DNA of 64,000 bases from Rugamonas aquatica (GCF_009380215.1 NZ_WHUG01000005.1:310001-374000), one strand, 5' to 3'; positions 29,375 to 38,158 are shown, counted from the stretch's first letter. Made by a program: numbers and translations. The notes: generated from the sequence alone by a model not told the origin.

Positions 29375-29980
29375 TTAGCGTGGGAAGTGTGGAGGAGGAA
29401 TGGCACGCCATTCCGGCGGAATGTCTGGCATGACAAAACGGCCACAGTCATGCTCCGGCGGCGTGCATCGCTTTAGGTAGTGGTAATGCTCGGCAATGCG
29501 CGCAACGATTTTCTTGATGTCCGGAATGAATTCCGGATTGGTTTTCAAATCGGCACTGGCCAGCGTGTAGCGCGAAAAGTCGACATACATGCCCGGCCCG
29601 GAAATTTGTGGCGGCAAACCGTCCGGATGCGGGGTCATGATGATGGGGATAATCAGGTGGCTGGGCAGCGGATACCAATGCTTGCGCTCATTTTCAATAA
29701 GTTGCATTGCTGCAAACTCACGTCGGGTGTAGGCATGGGCTTCGTACTTCGGTGTATAAATAACAATCATGCAAGCGCTCTCACACATGGCGCGCGCCAG
29801 TTTCTGATCGATGTCGTCCCCGCCTCCGAGTTGCTCACTATCAACAAAGAGTTCGTTCTCGTTGTCGAAGTGCGGCTCCAGGTAGCACTTGAGCGCGTCC
29901 ACCAGATCGTTTTTGAACTTGCTCATGTAAGCGTGCTGGCCGTGCGCGTAACTGAAAAAGCAGCCGTGACGGATAGTCAT
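29375..29980 (-). CDS. TIR-domain protein, putative NAD-cleaving effector or adaptor
   Basis: The 201-residue protein opens with the TIR box 1 pattern (residues 7-13, CFFSYAH) and has LFVDSEQLGGGDDIDQKLA (box 2-like) and IVIYTPKYEAHAYTRREF. Glu88 in YTRREF occupies the place of the catalytic Glu of NADase TIR domains, so enzyme activity is possible but not shown. It has no membrane segment or signal. The start at 29980 has a perfect GGAGG ribosome binding site; a longer frame to 30034 has none. It is the first gene of a pair with the downstream ATPase, and its base composition is less GC-rich than its neighbours. Confidence 0.82.
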   Translation of the reverse strand: MTIRHGCFFSYAHGQHAYMSKFKNDLVDALKCYLEPHFDNENELFVDSEQLGGGDDIDQKLARAMCESACMIVIYTPKYEAHAYTRREFAAMQLIENERKHWYPLPSHLIIPIIMTPHPDGLPPQISGPGMYVDFSRYTLASADLKTNPEFIPDIKKIVARIAEHYHYLKRCTPPEHDCGRFVMPDIPPEWRAIPPPHFPR

Positions 29981-30124
29981 GACATCCTCCGATGCCGCTC
30001 CGACAGAGGGGCAGCGTTTAACCAACTCTAACAAGCCGTTCCGCAGACACTTTGTGCGAACGCAAACGTGCGGCAGGCCGAACTTTGCGCAAACGGGTGG
30101 CGGTTTCAGGTATCATAAAAATCT

Positions 30125-30134
30125 AACGACCGTT
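30125..30134. promoter_or_regulatory. Near-palindrome AACGACCGTT upstream of the quinone oxidoreductase
   Basis: This 10-base near-palindrome lies 22 bases before the start codon in an AT-rich stretch. It resembles TetR-family operators seen upstream of fatty-acid and redox genes in Burkholderiales. No TetR gene is in the window. Confidence 0.25.
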
Positions 30135-30156
30135 CTATTTTTAAAACAAGGAGACC

Positions 30157-31134
30157 ATGATGAAAGCTGTCGTATGCCAAACCTGGGGGTTGCCGGACAC
30201 CCTGACCGTCCAGGATTTACCCGACCCGCAAGCCGGTCCGGGACAGGTCGTGATCGATGTCAAAGCGGCCGGCGTCAATTTCCCGGACGTGCTCATCATT
30301 CAAGGCAAGTATCAATTCAAGCCGGAACTCCCCTTCGTTCCGGGCAGCGAAGTGGCCGGCGTGGTGCGCTCGGTTGCTGATGATGTGACAACTTTCAAAC
30401 CCGGCGACCGGGTCATCGCCTTCACTTCCACCGGTGGTTTCGGGAAACAACTTTTAGCGCCTGTGCAAGCCCTGGCGCCCATGCCGCCAGGCATGGATTT
30501 CGAGACGGCGGCCGCGATCACTTTGACCTACGGCACTTCGCATCATGCGGTGGTGGACCGAGCCGCGCTAAAAGCTGGCGAAATCATGCTAGTACTTGGC
30601 GCGGCAGGCGGTGTGGGGCTGGCTGCGATCGAGATAGGCAAAGCCCTTGGAGCCCGCATTATTGCTTGCGCTTCGACCGACGAGAAGCTGGAAGTGTGCA
30701 AAGCGCATGGCGCCGACGTATTAATCAACTACAGCAAGGAAGATTTGCGCGAGGCGATCAAGGCGGCGACCGGCGGCAAGGGTCCGGACGTGATTTACGA
30801 CCCGGTCGGCGGTGAATATGCGGAGCCGGCTTTCCGTTCCATAGCCTGGCGCGGACGCTATCTGGTGGTGGGGTTCGCCAACGGCGAGATTCCAAAACTG
30901 CCGCTCAATCTGACCTTGCTCAAAGGTGCTTCATTGATCGGTGTGTTCTGGGGTGAGTTCGTCAAACGCGAGCCCAAGGCCAACCTGGCCGGCATGCGTC
31001 AGCTGATGGGGTGGTTGCAAGAGGGAAAGATCAAGCCGCATATTTCGGGCCGGTACAAACTGGAACAGACGGCCCAGGCGCTCAATGATATGGCGGCCAG
31101 GAAGGTCACGGGCAAGGTGGTGATATTGCCATGA
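30157..31134 (+). CDS. NADPH:quinone oxidoreductase (zinc-independent MDR family)
   Basis: The 325-residue protein is a medium-chain dehydrogenase/reductase of the quinone-oxidoreductase class. It has the N-terminal GroES-like domain (AAGVNFPDVLIIQGKYQ), the Rossmann-fold motif GAAGGVGLAAIEIGKALG and no catalytic zinc ligands. It would reduce quinones or enals with NADPH; the substrate cannot be read from sequence. AAGGAG precedes the start, with ATG codons at 30157 and 30160, the second better spaced. It is divergent from the TIR/ATPase pair. Confidence 0.9.
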   Translation: MMKAVVCQTWGLPDTLTVQDLPDPQAGPGQVVIDVKAAGVNFPDVLIIQGKYQFKPELPFVPGSEVAGVVRSVADDVTTFKPGDRVIAFTSTGGFGKQLLAPVQALAPMPPGMDFETAAAITLTYGTSHHAVVDRAALKAGEIMLVLGAAGGVGLAAIEIGKALGARIIACASTDEKLEVCKAHGADVLINYSKEDLREAIKAATGGKGPDVIYDPVGGEYAEPAFRSIAWRGRYLVVGFANGEIPKLPLNLTLLKGASLIGVFWGEFVKREPKANLAGMRQLMGWLQEGKIKPHISGRYKLEQTAQALNDMAARKVTGKVVILP

Positions 31135-31139
31135 CCGCA

Positions 31140-31222
31140 GTCATCCCCGCGAAAGCGGGAATCCGCGCACTGCTTGGATTCCCTCCATACTCAGCATGGA
31201 TTCCCGCTTGCGCGGGAATGAC
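31140..31222. repeat. GTCATTCCCGCG-type inverted repeat pair
   Basis: The element starts five bases after the oxidoreductase stop codon and ends 24 bases before the helicase stop codon, so it lies between convergent genes. The outer hairpins are GTCATCCCCGCGAAAGCGGG and GATTCCCGCTTGCGCGGGAA, facing each other. It may work as a bidirectional transcript end. Confidence 0.75.
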
Positions 31223-31246
31223 AGCAGTCAATTTAGATACTAAAAG

Positions 31247-33283
31247 TTACTGCCCTGAATTCTTGTTTTTGAAGAATTCGATGACTTCGGCCTGCTCGCG
31301 GGTGCGTTTGAAGGACGGCAAACTCTGCCAAATTCGCTTGCCGTAGGGCTTGGAAATCACGCGCGGATCGCACAACATCAGCACGCCACGGTCGCCCTCG
31401 TCGCGTATCAGACGGCCGGCACCTTGCTTCAGGTTAATAATCGCCTCAGGCAAAGTGTGATGCATGAAGCCGTTTTTGCCCTGTTTTTCCATCACTTCGA
31501 TGCGTGCGGCCAGCACCGGATCGTCCGGCGGCGCGAATGGAAGCTTGTCGATAATCACTAAAGACAGCGCATCGCCGCGCACATCGACACCTTCCCAGAA
31601 GCTTTGGGAGCCGATCAGCACGCCATTTCCCGCCTTGCGGAACTGATCCAGCAGCTCGGTACGGCCTTTATCGCCCTGGACAAACAGCGGATACGGCAGG
31701 CCGCGCTTCTCGAATTCATCGCGCAAACGCTCGGCGGCGCGCTTCACGGCGCGCAAAGTCGTGCACAAAAGGAAAGTTTTCCCGCCCGCCGCTTCGATAA
31801 TCGGCAGCGCGTGATCCAGCACGGCGTCGGTATAACCCATGGAATTCGGGTCCGGCAAGCCTTGCGGGACGTACAAAATCCCCTGTTGCTCGTAGTTAAA
31901 CGGGCTCGGCCAGGTCTTCGACGGCTCGCCTTCCAGCCCCATTTGTTCGGAGAAATGGGTGAAATCATTCTTCACCGCCAACGTCGCGGAGGTGAAAATC
32001 CAGCTCCGCGGCACGCCTTCGCGCTGACCGTTGAAGATCGGCGCGATCGACAAAGGCGTCTTGTGCAGCTGCAAGGACGACGCATAAGCCTCGACCCAGA
32101 ACACCGCCTCGGCGCCCTTTTCCACCCGCGCCTTCGGATCGAATTTCCAATCCGACAATTTTTGCGCCAGTTCCAGGCCGCGTTGACGGCATTGTTCCAG
32201 CGTTTCCGCTCGGGCCGCCTGGGTTTCCAGCACCGCCAGCATGCCGTCCAGTTCGTCTTTCAGCGTCTGCAAGGCCGGAAAAAAGTCGCTCGACGGCGCG
32301 ATTTGCGGCAGCGAAAGGCGCACGATATCTTGCGGGAAAGTCAGGCGCAGGTCGCGCGCCGCCTTCTCCACCACCGTGACGACCTTGCCCCAGTCGGCGC
32401 CGTCGCGGGCATTGGACAAGCCTTCGGCCAGCACATCGCGGCACAATTCCAGCACTTGCGAGGTGGAAAACGTGTCGCCGAAGAACAAAGTGGCGGTGTC
32501 CGGCAGCTGATGGGCCTCATCGAAGATCACGGTATTGGCCGACGGCAGCAACTCGGCGATGCCGGAATCTTTCAGCGCAACGTCGGCGAAGAACAGGTGA
32601 TGGTTGACCACCACCACATCGGCCTGCTGAGCCTCCTTGCGCGCCTTCATGACGAAGCAATCCTGGTAATACTGGCATTCCGCGCCCATGCAATTGTCGC
32701 GGGTCGATGTCACCAGGTTCCAGATCAGCGCGTTTTCCGGCACGCGGGCCAGCTCGGCCTTGTCGCCGGAACTGGTCATTTTCAGGAAACGCGAGATTTC
32801 GCGCAGGTGGCCGACGTCGTCGCGCGAGGTCATGCGGCCGTTCTGCAGCGTGCGTTCCAGATGGTAATGGCAGACGTAGTTCGAACGCCCCTTCAGCAAG
32901 GCCACCGACACCGGTGCCTGCAAGGCGGCGCGCACGGTCGGGATGTCGCGCAGGAACAATTGATCCTGCAAGTTCTTGGTACCGGTGGAAACAATGGTCT
33001 TGCCGCCCCACAGCAGCGCCGGCACCAGATAGGCGAAGGTCTTGCCCGTGCCGGTGCCGGCCTCGGCGATCAAGGTGGTCTGGTTGGCGATGGCGTCGGC
33101 CACGGCCTTGGCCATCTCCGTCTGCGAGCGGCGCGGACGGTACTCGCCCACAGCCGGACCCAGCGGCCCACCGGCGCCGAACAGGCGCTCGACCTCGGCA
33201 TCGTGTTTTCCGGGGGGCTGCTCGGGCGTGGCGCCGACTACGGCGGGGATGGTGTCGGCGGGCGTGGGAAGGTGTTCGGTCAA
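31247..33283 (-). CDS. DinG/YoaA-type ATP-dependent DNA helicase
   Basis: This is an XPD-like superfamily 2 helicase with a [4Fe-4S] cluster. The 678-residue protein shows Walker A (residues 75-82, AGTGTGKT), cluster ligands Cys138, Cys198, Cys203 and Cys209, the DEAH box (255-258) and C-terminal motifs such as SQSFWEGVDV and QGAGRLIR. It probably unwinds damaged or R-loop DNA; YoaA and DinG cannot be told apart with certainty, though the LFGAGGPL start fits YoaA better. The frame can only start with TTG at 33283, with no clear ribosome binding site, so the true start is uncertain. Confidence 0.9.
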   Translation of the reverse strand: MTEHLPTPADTIPAVVGATPEQPPGKHDAEVERLFGAGGPLGPAVGEYRPRRSQTEMAKAVADAIANQTTLIAEAGTGTGKTFAYLVPALLWGGKTIVSTGTKNLQDQLFLRDIPTVRAALQAPVSVALLKGRSNYVCHYHLERTLQNGRMTSRDDVGHLREISRFLKMTSSGDKAELARVPENALIWNLVTSTRDNCMGAECQYYQDCFVMKARKEAQQADVVVVNHHLFFADVALKDSGIAELLPSANTVIFDEAHQLPDTATLFFGDTFSTSQVLELCRDVLAEGLSNARDGADWGKVVTVVEKAARDLRLTFPQDIVRLSLPQIAPSSDFFPALQTLKDELDGMLAVLETQAARAETLEQCRQRGLELAQKLSDWKFDPKARVEKGAEAVFWVEAYASSLQLHKTPLSIAPIFNGQREGVPRSWIFTSATLAVKNDFTHFSEQMGLEGEPSKTWPSPFNYEQQGILYVPQGLPDPNSMGYTDAVLDHALPIIEAAGGKTFLLCTTLRAVKRAAERLRDEFEKRGLPYPLFVQGDKGRTELLDQFRKAGNGVLIGSQSFWEGVDVRGDALSLVIIDKLPFAPPDDPVLAARIEVMEKQGKNGFMHHTLPEAIINLKQGAGRLIRDEGDRGVLMLCDPRVISKPYGKRIWQSLPSFKRTREQAEVIEFFKNKNSGQ

Positions 33284-33309
33284 AATAAACTTAAATGGGG
33301 CGGCCGGAC

Positions 33310-33510
33310 TCAGGCCGGAACGTCGGGCACTAATTGCATTTTCAGCAGAGTGATGTGGTCTTTCAATTGCAGCTTGCGCTTTTTCAAGCGCCGCAATTGC
33401 AGCTGGTCGTGATGACCGTCCAGTGTGAGCATGTCGATGACCGCGTCCAAATCGCGGTGTTCGACGTCGAGTTCAATCAGACGACGCTGGATATCTTGTA
33501 CATCAGTCAT
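33310..33510 (-). CDS. Small DUF465/YdcH family protein
   Basis: The 66-residue protein is an entirely charged helical hairpin (QRRLIELDVEHRDLDAVIDM; KKRKLQLKDHI). This is the DUF465 pattern, whose function is unknown. It lies 26 bases upstream of the helicase, possibly in one transcript with it. Confidence 0.85.
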   Translation of the reverse strand: MTDVQDIQRRLIELDVEHRDLDAVIDMLTLDGHHDQLQLRRLKKRKLQLKDHITLLKMQLVPDVPA

Positions 33511-33661
33511 AATTCTCAGTCTTTACTCACACAGATAGTTTCACTGGAACAACAAGCGTATTGCAAACAAACTGCGACACGGTGCATAGTTTAATCTACG
33601 GCGGCCTGCGCCGCCAACATAATGATGGCTCGCCCGCCCAGTAGGATACAGTGTCAGATAT

Positions 33662-34465
33662 ATGAACGCATACAAAATAGAAGCCGGTACAGCCCAGCAC
33701 ATCGGAAACAGGTCACAGCAAAACGACCGGGTGGCCCTGTACACGGCCGCCCAGGCGCCGGGCTATGTGATGGCGGTGCTGGCGGACGGCAATCACAGCC
33801 CCATCGGCTCGGACCAGGTGCTATTGACCAGCAAGCATTTGTTCGATGAATTGCGTGTCGGCGACAACCCCAGCCTGCCCCGTCTGCAGGAATTGATGCG
33901 CGCCATCGCCGAAGAGGCGCACCAGGTCATCAAGATGAATCCGATCGCCAAGACCGCCGAGCCGCAAAGCGCGCTGGCGCTGATGGTGCTGACGCCGGCC
34001 GGCCAGGCGGTCTGGGCCCATGTCGGCGATGCGCGGGTATATCGCTTTTCCGGCGAGACCTGCGCCATGCGCAGCAACGACAGCGCCTATGTCGAGCATC
34101 TGGTCAACGAGGACAAGCTGCCGCTGGACGCGGCAAAGAAGCATCGCAGTTCCAAGCTGCTCAGCAATGCGCTGGGCAATGGCTTCAAGGCGCCCTACGT
34201 CACGCTTGGCGTGCATGAAGGCCTGGTGGCGGGCGACGCGTTCCTGCTGTGCTCGGACGGTCTGTGGCAATTATTCAAGGATACGGAACTGGCGGCGGCG
34301 GTACAGCGCAACACGCCGCGCCAGGCCGCCGAACGGCTGATCGCCAAGGCCGGCGAACGCGCCCAGGGCAAGGGTGACAACTGCTCGATGGCGATCATCA
34401 AGCTGGTGGAGCCGCCCAAAGAGGCGGCCAACTACACCGTGCAGAAAATGCGGCGCGCGGTCTGA
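33662..34465 (+). CDS. PP2C-like serine/threonine phosphatase
   Basis: The 267-residue protein has the PP2C order of motifs: GNRSQQND (normally G-x-R-x-x-N-E-D), VLADGNHSPIGS (normally VADGMGG), WAHVGDARVYRF, SKLLSNALG, LLCSDGLWQLF and GKGDNCSMAI. The metal-binding Asp residues of the central and last motifs are there; the first two motifs are unusual. It probably removes phosphate from Ser/Thr residues in the cytoplasm. No kinase is adjacent; the only one in the window is at 42732. Confidence 0.85.
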   Translation: MNAYKIEAGTAQHIGNRSQQNDRVALYTAAQAPGYVMAVLADGNHSPIGSDQVLLTSKHLFDELRVGDNPSLPRLQELMRAIAEEAHQVIKMNPIAKTAEPQSALALMVLTPAGQAVWAHVGDARVYRFSGETCAMRSNDSAYVEHLVNEDKLPLDAAKKHRSSKLLSNALGNGFKAPYVTLGVHEGLVAGDAFLLCSDGLWQLFKDTELAAAVQRNTPRQAAERLIAKAGERAQGKGDNCSMAIIKLVEPPKEAANYTVQKMRRAV

Positions 34466-34484
34466 GAGGCCGCGCTCCAAGCGC

Positions 34485-35207
34485 TTACTGCTTCTTGGCA
34501 GCCGAAGCAGCAGCGGCCGCGGCAGCCTCCGCAGCGGCGGCTTTCTTCTTCTCCGACTCTTCATGCGCGGCGCGCTTGGCGTCGCTTTCAGCCTTTTTCT
34601 TCGCCACTTTTTCCTGGCGTTGTTGCGCGTCGACCTGCTTCCTCTCGAACGCGGCGACAGCGGCGGCGCGCTTGCCTGCATCGGCCGCGTCCTGCGCTTC
34701 CTGACGCTGAACCTTGGCCGCATGCTCGGCCTCGCGGTCGACTATCTTGCCGCCCTTGGGCGCCGGACGCGGCGTCTCATCCACCACCTTGGCCTCCTTC
34801 GGCGGCAGGGTGGCGCGGTATTTCTCTTCCTCCGCATCCTTGCGGGCGCGCTCGGCCAGATCGGCATCGCGCTTCTCGACCGAGTCGGCACGCTTGAAGT
34901 GCTCGGCCTCCACCTCGGTGGCGCGCAGCCTGGACAACGCCACGCGGCGCTTTTCCTTGGCCTGGTCCAGGCAGTGATTGACGAAGAACTTGGTGTAGCA
35001 CACGCTCTCGCTGGCGGCGAACTCCTCATGCACCACGGCGCGGTCCTTGGCCACCTTGGCCAGCGTGGCGTTGGCCTGCTCGACCGAACGCGTAGGCGGC
35101 ACGGGCTGCACATTGCTCTCGGCCTGCACCGGCGCCGCCAGCGCCGCCAAGGCGGCCAGCGCAGCGACGGCGATCATATCGCCCAGAGGTTTCAAACTTG
35201 GTCTCAT
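34485..35207 (-). CDS. Unknown exported Ala/Lys/Glu-rich helical protein
   Basis: I do not recognise this family. The 240-residue protein has a signal peptide (MIAVAALAALAALAAPVQAE), then a region with a Cys pair (SVCYTKFFVNHCLDQAK) and a long charged coiled coil (about residues 90-225) ending in an Ala/Lys stretch. The ATG at 35207 has a good ribosome binding site (CAGGA, seven bases away). A TTG start at 35228 would overlap the zapE stop codon. It follows zapE, so it could be co-transcribed with it, and is convergent with the phosphatase. Confidence 0.75.
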   Translation of the reverse strand: MRPSLKPLGDMIAVAALAALAALAAPVQAESNVQPVPPTRSVEQANATLAKVAKDRAVVHEEFAASESVCYTKFFVNHCLDQAKEKRRVALSRLRATEVEAEHFKRADSVEKRDADLAERARKDAEEEKYRATLPPKEAKVVDETPRPAPKGGKIVDREAEHAAKVQRQEAQDAADAGKRAAAVAAFERKQVDAQQRQEKVAKKKAESDAKRAAHEESEKKKAAAAEAAAAAAASAAKKQ

Positions 35208-35224
35208 ATTTTTATCCTGTTGCG

Positions 35225-36322
35225 TCAAGCCAGCGCCCCGGCTGCGGCGCGCTGCTCTTTATCCATGTACTCGCGCGATTGCATCTCGACGATGCGCGAT
35301 ACCGTGCGGTGAAATTCGTTGGCCAGCGTGCCGTTGGTGTACAGCTCTTCCGGCTCGACCTCGGCCGACATCAGCAGCTTGACACCCTGATCGTAGAACA
35401 CGTCGATCAGCCAGGTGAAGCGCCGCGCCTCCGACGACATCGATGCCGACATCATCGGGATCCCGGACAATATCACGGTATGGAAGCGGCTGGCGATTTC
35501 AAGGTAATCGTTCTGCGAGCGGGGGCCGCCGCACAGGGTGTTGAAGTCGAACCAGATGATGGTGCCGGCACGACGCAGCGCGCGGATTTCGCGCGCCTCG
35601 ATACGCACCACAGGATCTTCATCGGCGCTCTCGGCGATGCTGGCGTAGGCCTCGCGCAGTTTGTGGTCGGTATTGGCGTTGAGCGGCGTCAGGTAGGAAT
35701 CGACCTGCTCCAGCGCGCGGCCGCGATAGTCCACGCCGGCGTCGATGTTCATCACGTCCAGCTTGTCGTACAGCAGCTGGATGGTCGGCAGGATGCGGTC
35801 GCGGTGCAGGCCGTCCGGGTACAGCAGTTTCGGATCGTAGTTCGAGGTCATGATGAAGGACACGCCGTTGTCGAACAATGCGCTCAACAGGTTGTACATA
35901 ATCATGGCGTCGGCCACGTCCGAGATATGGAATTCGTCGAAGCAGATCAGGCGGTATTTCTTGGCGATGCGCTTGGCCACTTCATCCAGCGGATTGGCGA
36001 CGCCGGTCAGCTCGTCGAGCTGGCGGTGCACGCCGCGCATGAACTCGTGGAAGTGCAGACGCGTCTTGCGCACCAGCGGCACCACCGAATAGAAGCTGTC
36101 CATCAGGAAGGACTTGCCGCGCCCTACCCCGCCCCACATGTACACGCCCTTCGGCACGTCGGGACGGTTGATCAGGCGCTTGAAGGTGCTGGAACGCTGG
36201 CCCTTGTAGGCCACCCACTCGTCGTAGCAGAGCTGCAGGCGGTCGACCGCGCGACGCTGGGCGGCATCGGCCTTGAAATTGCGCTCTTGCAGCGCATGCT
36301 GGTAAAACTCTTCGACGTTCAT
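35225..36322 (-). CDS. zapE: ZapE, AFG1-like cell-division ATPase
   Basis: ZapE is an AAA ATPase that acts on FtsZ rings under stress. Residues 64-71 are the Walker A GGVGRGKS, and the Walker B RLICFDEFHISD follows. At 365 residues it matches the family. It is downstream of lpd but is separated from it by a strong terminator, so it may need its own promoter. Confidence 0.95.
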   Translation of the reverse strand: MNVEEFYQHALQERNFKADAAQRRAVDRLQLCYDEWVAYKGQRSSTFKRLINRPDVPKGVYMWGGVGRGKSFLMDSFYSVVPLVRKTRLHFHEFMRGVHRQLDELTGVANPLDEVAKRIAKKYRLICFDEFHISDVADAMIMYNLLSALFDNGVSFIMTSNYDPKLLYPDGLHRDRILPTIQLLYDKLDVMNIDAGVDYRGRALEQVDSYLTPLNANTDHKLREAYASIAESADEDPVVRIEAREIRALRRAGTIIWFDFNTLCGGPRSQNDYLEIASRFHTVILSGIPMMSASMSSEARRFTWLIDVFYDQGVKLLMSAEVEPEELYTNGTLANEFHRTVSRIVEMQSREYMDKEQRAAAGALA

Positions 36323-36350
36323 GTGTTCGATTCTTTGTGGCGGCGCGCAA

Positions 36351-36379
36351 ATAAAAACGGGCGGACCGCAGTCCGCCCG
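36351..36379 (-). terminator. Intrinsic terminator after lpd
   Basis: On the minus strand CGGGCGGAC and GTCCGCCCG form a perfect 9-bp stem with a four-base loop, followed by TTTTTATTT. It starts 22 bases after the lpd stop codon. It marks the end of the sucA-sucB-lpd transcript. Confidence 0.9.
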
Positions 36380-36400
36380 CAGTCCGCTCAGGGGTACTGC

Positions 36401-37831
36401 TTAGAAGTTCAGCGTGCGCTTGTCGATTGCCAGCGCAGCTTCCTTGGTTGCTTCCGACAGCGACGGGTGCGCGTGGCAGATGCGCGCGATGTCTTCAGCC
36501 GAAGCCTTGAACTCCATCGCCACAACGGCTTCAGCGATCAGCTCGGAAGCCATAGGTCCGATGATGTGCACGCCCAGGATTTCGTCGGTGGTCGCGTCAG
36601 CCAGGAACTTGACCATGCCCGAGGTGTCGCCCAGCGCGCGTGCGCGGCCGTTCGCCAGGAATGGGAAGGTGCCGGCTTTGTAGGCGACGCCGTCGGCCTT
36701 CAGTTGCTGCTCGGTGCGGCCAACCCACGCGATTTCCGGCGAGGTGTAGATGACCCAAGGAATGGTGTTGAAGTTGGTGTGGCCGTGCTGGCCAGCCATG
36801 CGCTCTGCAACAGCAACGCCTTCTTCTTCCGCCTTGTGCGCCAGCATCGGGCCGCGTACCACGTCGCCCACTGCCCATACGCCTGGCAGGTTGGTTTTGC
36901 AGTCGTCGTCGACGGCCACGAAACCACGCTCGTCCAGCTTCAGGCCCACTTTGTCGGCGGCCAGGCCGTCGGTGTTCGGGGTGCGGCCGATCGAGATGAT
37001 CAGCTTGTCGAACACGGCGGTCTGCGCTTCGCCCTTGGCGTTTTCGTAGGCCACGGTGACGTTGTCGGCGCCCTTGGTGATGGTGCCGATTTTGCAGCCC
37101 AGGTTGATGTTCAGGCCTTGTTTGGCGAACAGCTTGCCGGCTTCCTTGGCGATCTGCTCATCGACCGCGCCCAGGAACACAGGCAGGCCTTCCAGCACGG
37201 TCACTTCCGAACCCAGGCGGCGCCATACGGAACCCATTTCCAGGCCGATCACGCCGGCGCCGATCACGCCCAGCTTGGCAGGCACGCCTTCGATGGCCAG
37301 CGCGCCGGTGTTCGACAGGATCAGTTTTTCATCGAACTCTGCGCCTGGCAGGGCACGGGCGTTGGAGCCGGTAGCGATGATGACTTGCTTGGCGTTGATG
37401 GTCTCGTTGGCAGGCGCGGAGATCGTCAGCGGGTAGCCGTCAGCCGTGGCGGCGCCGGCGAAAGCTGCGCGGCCGTGGAAGAAGGTGACTTTGTTTTTCT
37501 TGAACAGGAACAGGATGCCGTCGTTGTTCTGTTTGACGACGGTGTTCTTGCGCTTCAGCATTTGCGGCAGGTTCAGCGACAGGCCGGCGACATCGATGCC
37601 GTGGTCCTTGAACGCGTGGCCGGCGTGCTCGAAGTGCTCCGACGATTGCAGCAGCGCTTTCGACGGGATGCAACCAACGTTGGTGCAAGTGCCGCCTGGG
37701 GCCGGGCCGCCCTTTTCATTTTCCCATGCGTCGACGCAAGCGACCGAGAAACCCAGTTGCGCTGCGCGGATCGCCGCGATGTAACCGCCAGGACCGGCGC
37801 CGATGACTACTACGTCAAATTGTTTACTCAT
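36401..37831 (-). CDS. lpd: Lpd, dihydrolipoyl dehydrogenase (E3)
   Basis: Lpd reoxidises dihydrolipoamide with NAD+ for the 2-oxoglutarate dehydrogenase complex. The 476-residue flavoprotein has the FAD motif [17 protein letters not shown], the redox-active pair Cys49 and Cys54 ([13 protein letters not shown]), the NAD motif [17 protein letters not shown] and the C-terminal [13 protein letters not shown] with the catalytic His-Glu dyad. It follows a small PspC-type gene by 15 bases and lies downstream of sucB. Confidence 0.97.
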   Translation of the reverse strand: MSKQFDVVVIGAGPGGYIAAIRAAQLGFSVACVDAWENEKGGPAPGGTCTNVGCIPSKALLQSSEHFEHAGHAFKDHGIDVAGLSLNLPQMLKRKNTVVKQNNDGILFLFKKNKVTFFHGRAAFAGAATADGYPLTISAPANETINAKQVIIATGSNARALPGAEFDEKLILSNTGALAIEGVPAKLGVIGAGVIGLEMGSVWRRLGSEVTVLEGLPVFLGAVDEQIAKEAGKLFAKQGLNINLGCKIGTITKGADNVTVAYENAKGEAQTAVFDKLIISIGRTPNTDGLAADKVGLKLDERGFVAVDDDCKTNLPGVWAVGDVVRGPMLAHKAEEEGVAVAERMAGQHGHTNFNTIPWVIYTSPEIAWVGRTEQQLKADGVAYKAGTFPFLANGRARALGDTSGMVKFLADATTDEILGVHIIGPMASELIAEAVVAMEFKASAEDIARICHAHPSLSEATKEAALAIDKRTLNF

Positions 37832-37846
37832 TTTCTTATTTTCCTA

Positions 37847-38158
37847 TCAGTTCTCTTCTGGTACGAAAATCCATAGCAGAATGTAGATGGCGAGTCCGAA
37901 GCCAAAGGTCAGCACGAACAGTACGAACAGCAAACGCCAGATCCAGGCTTCGACGCCGGTGATCTGTCCCAGGCCACCGCACACGCCACCCAGCCAGCGA
38001 TCGCTTTGCGAGCGGCGTAATCGGGTGATGTCGTTGGAGATACCGGAAGGTGCTTCCTTGTCCAGCAACCGGGCTTTGGCAGCGGCGAACTCTTCGTCCG
38101 ACAGCGCGCCAGCCTGGTGCAATTCGTGCAAACGCTTGATTTCTTCAGATACGCTCAT
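37847..38158 (-). CDS. Small SHOCT/PspC-domain membrane protein
   Basis: The 103-residue protein joins an N-terminal SHOCT-like helix (about residues 3-31, EEIKRLHELHQAGALSDEEF) to a PspC domain (SDRWLGGVCGGLGQITGVE) with one or two membrane segments ending IYILLWIFVPEEN. PspC proteins take part in envelope-stress signalling, but small stand-alone ones have no fixed role. It sits between sucB and lpd, 15 bases from lpd, so it is probably expressed with the dehydrogenase genes. Confidence 0.88.
   Translation of the reverse strand: MSVSEEIKRLHELHQAGALSDEEFAAAKARLLDKEAPSGISNDITRLRRSQSDRWLGGVCGGLGQITGVEAWIWRLLFVLFVLTFGFGLAIYILLWIFVPEEN

Noticed and set aside
29375..29980. TIR gene as part of a Thoeris system
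   Set aside because: Thoeris needs a ThsA partner (SIR2 or similar NADase, or a membrane effector with SLOG/Macro domain), which is not next to it; the partner is a MinD/ParA-like ATPase with TPRs.
35198..37876. 892-codon open frame across zapE and lpd on the opposite strand
   Set aside because: It spans two real genes and a terminator between them, which a real gene would not be expected to do.
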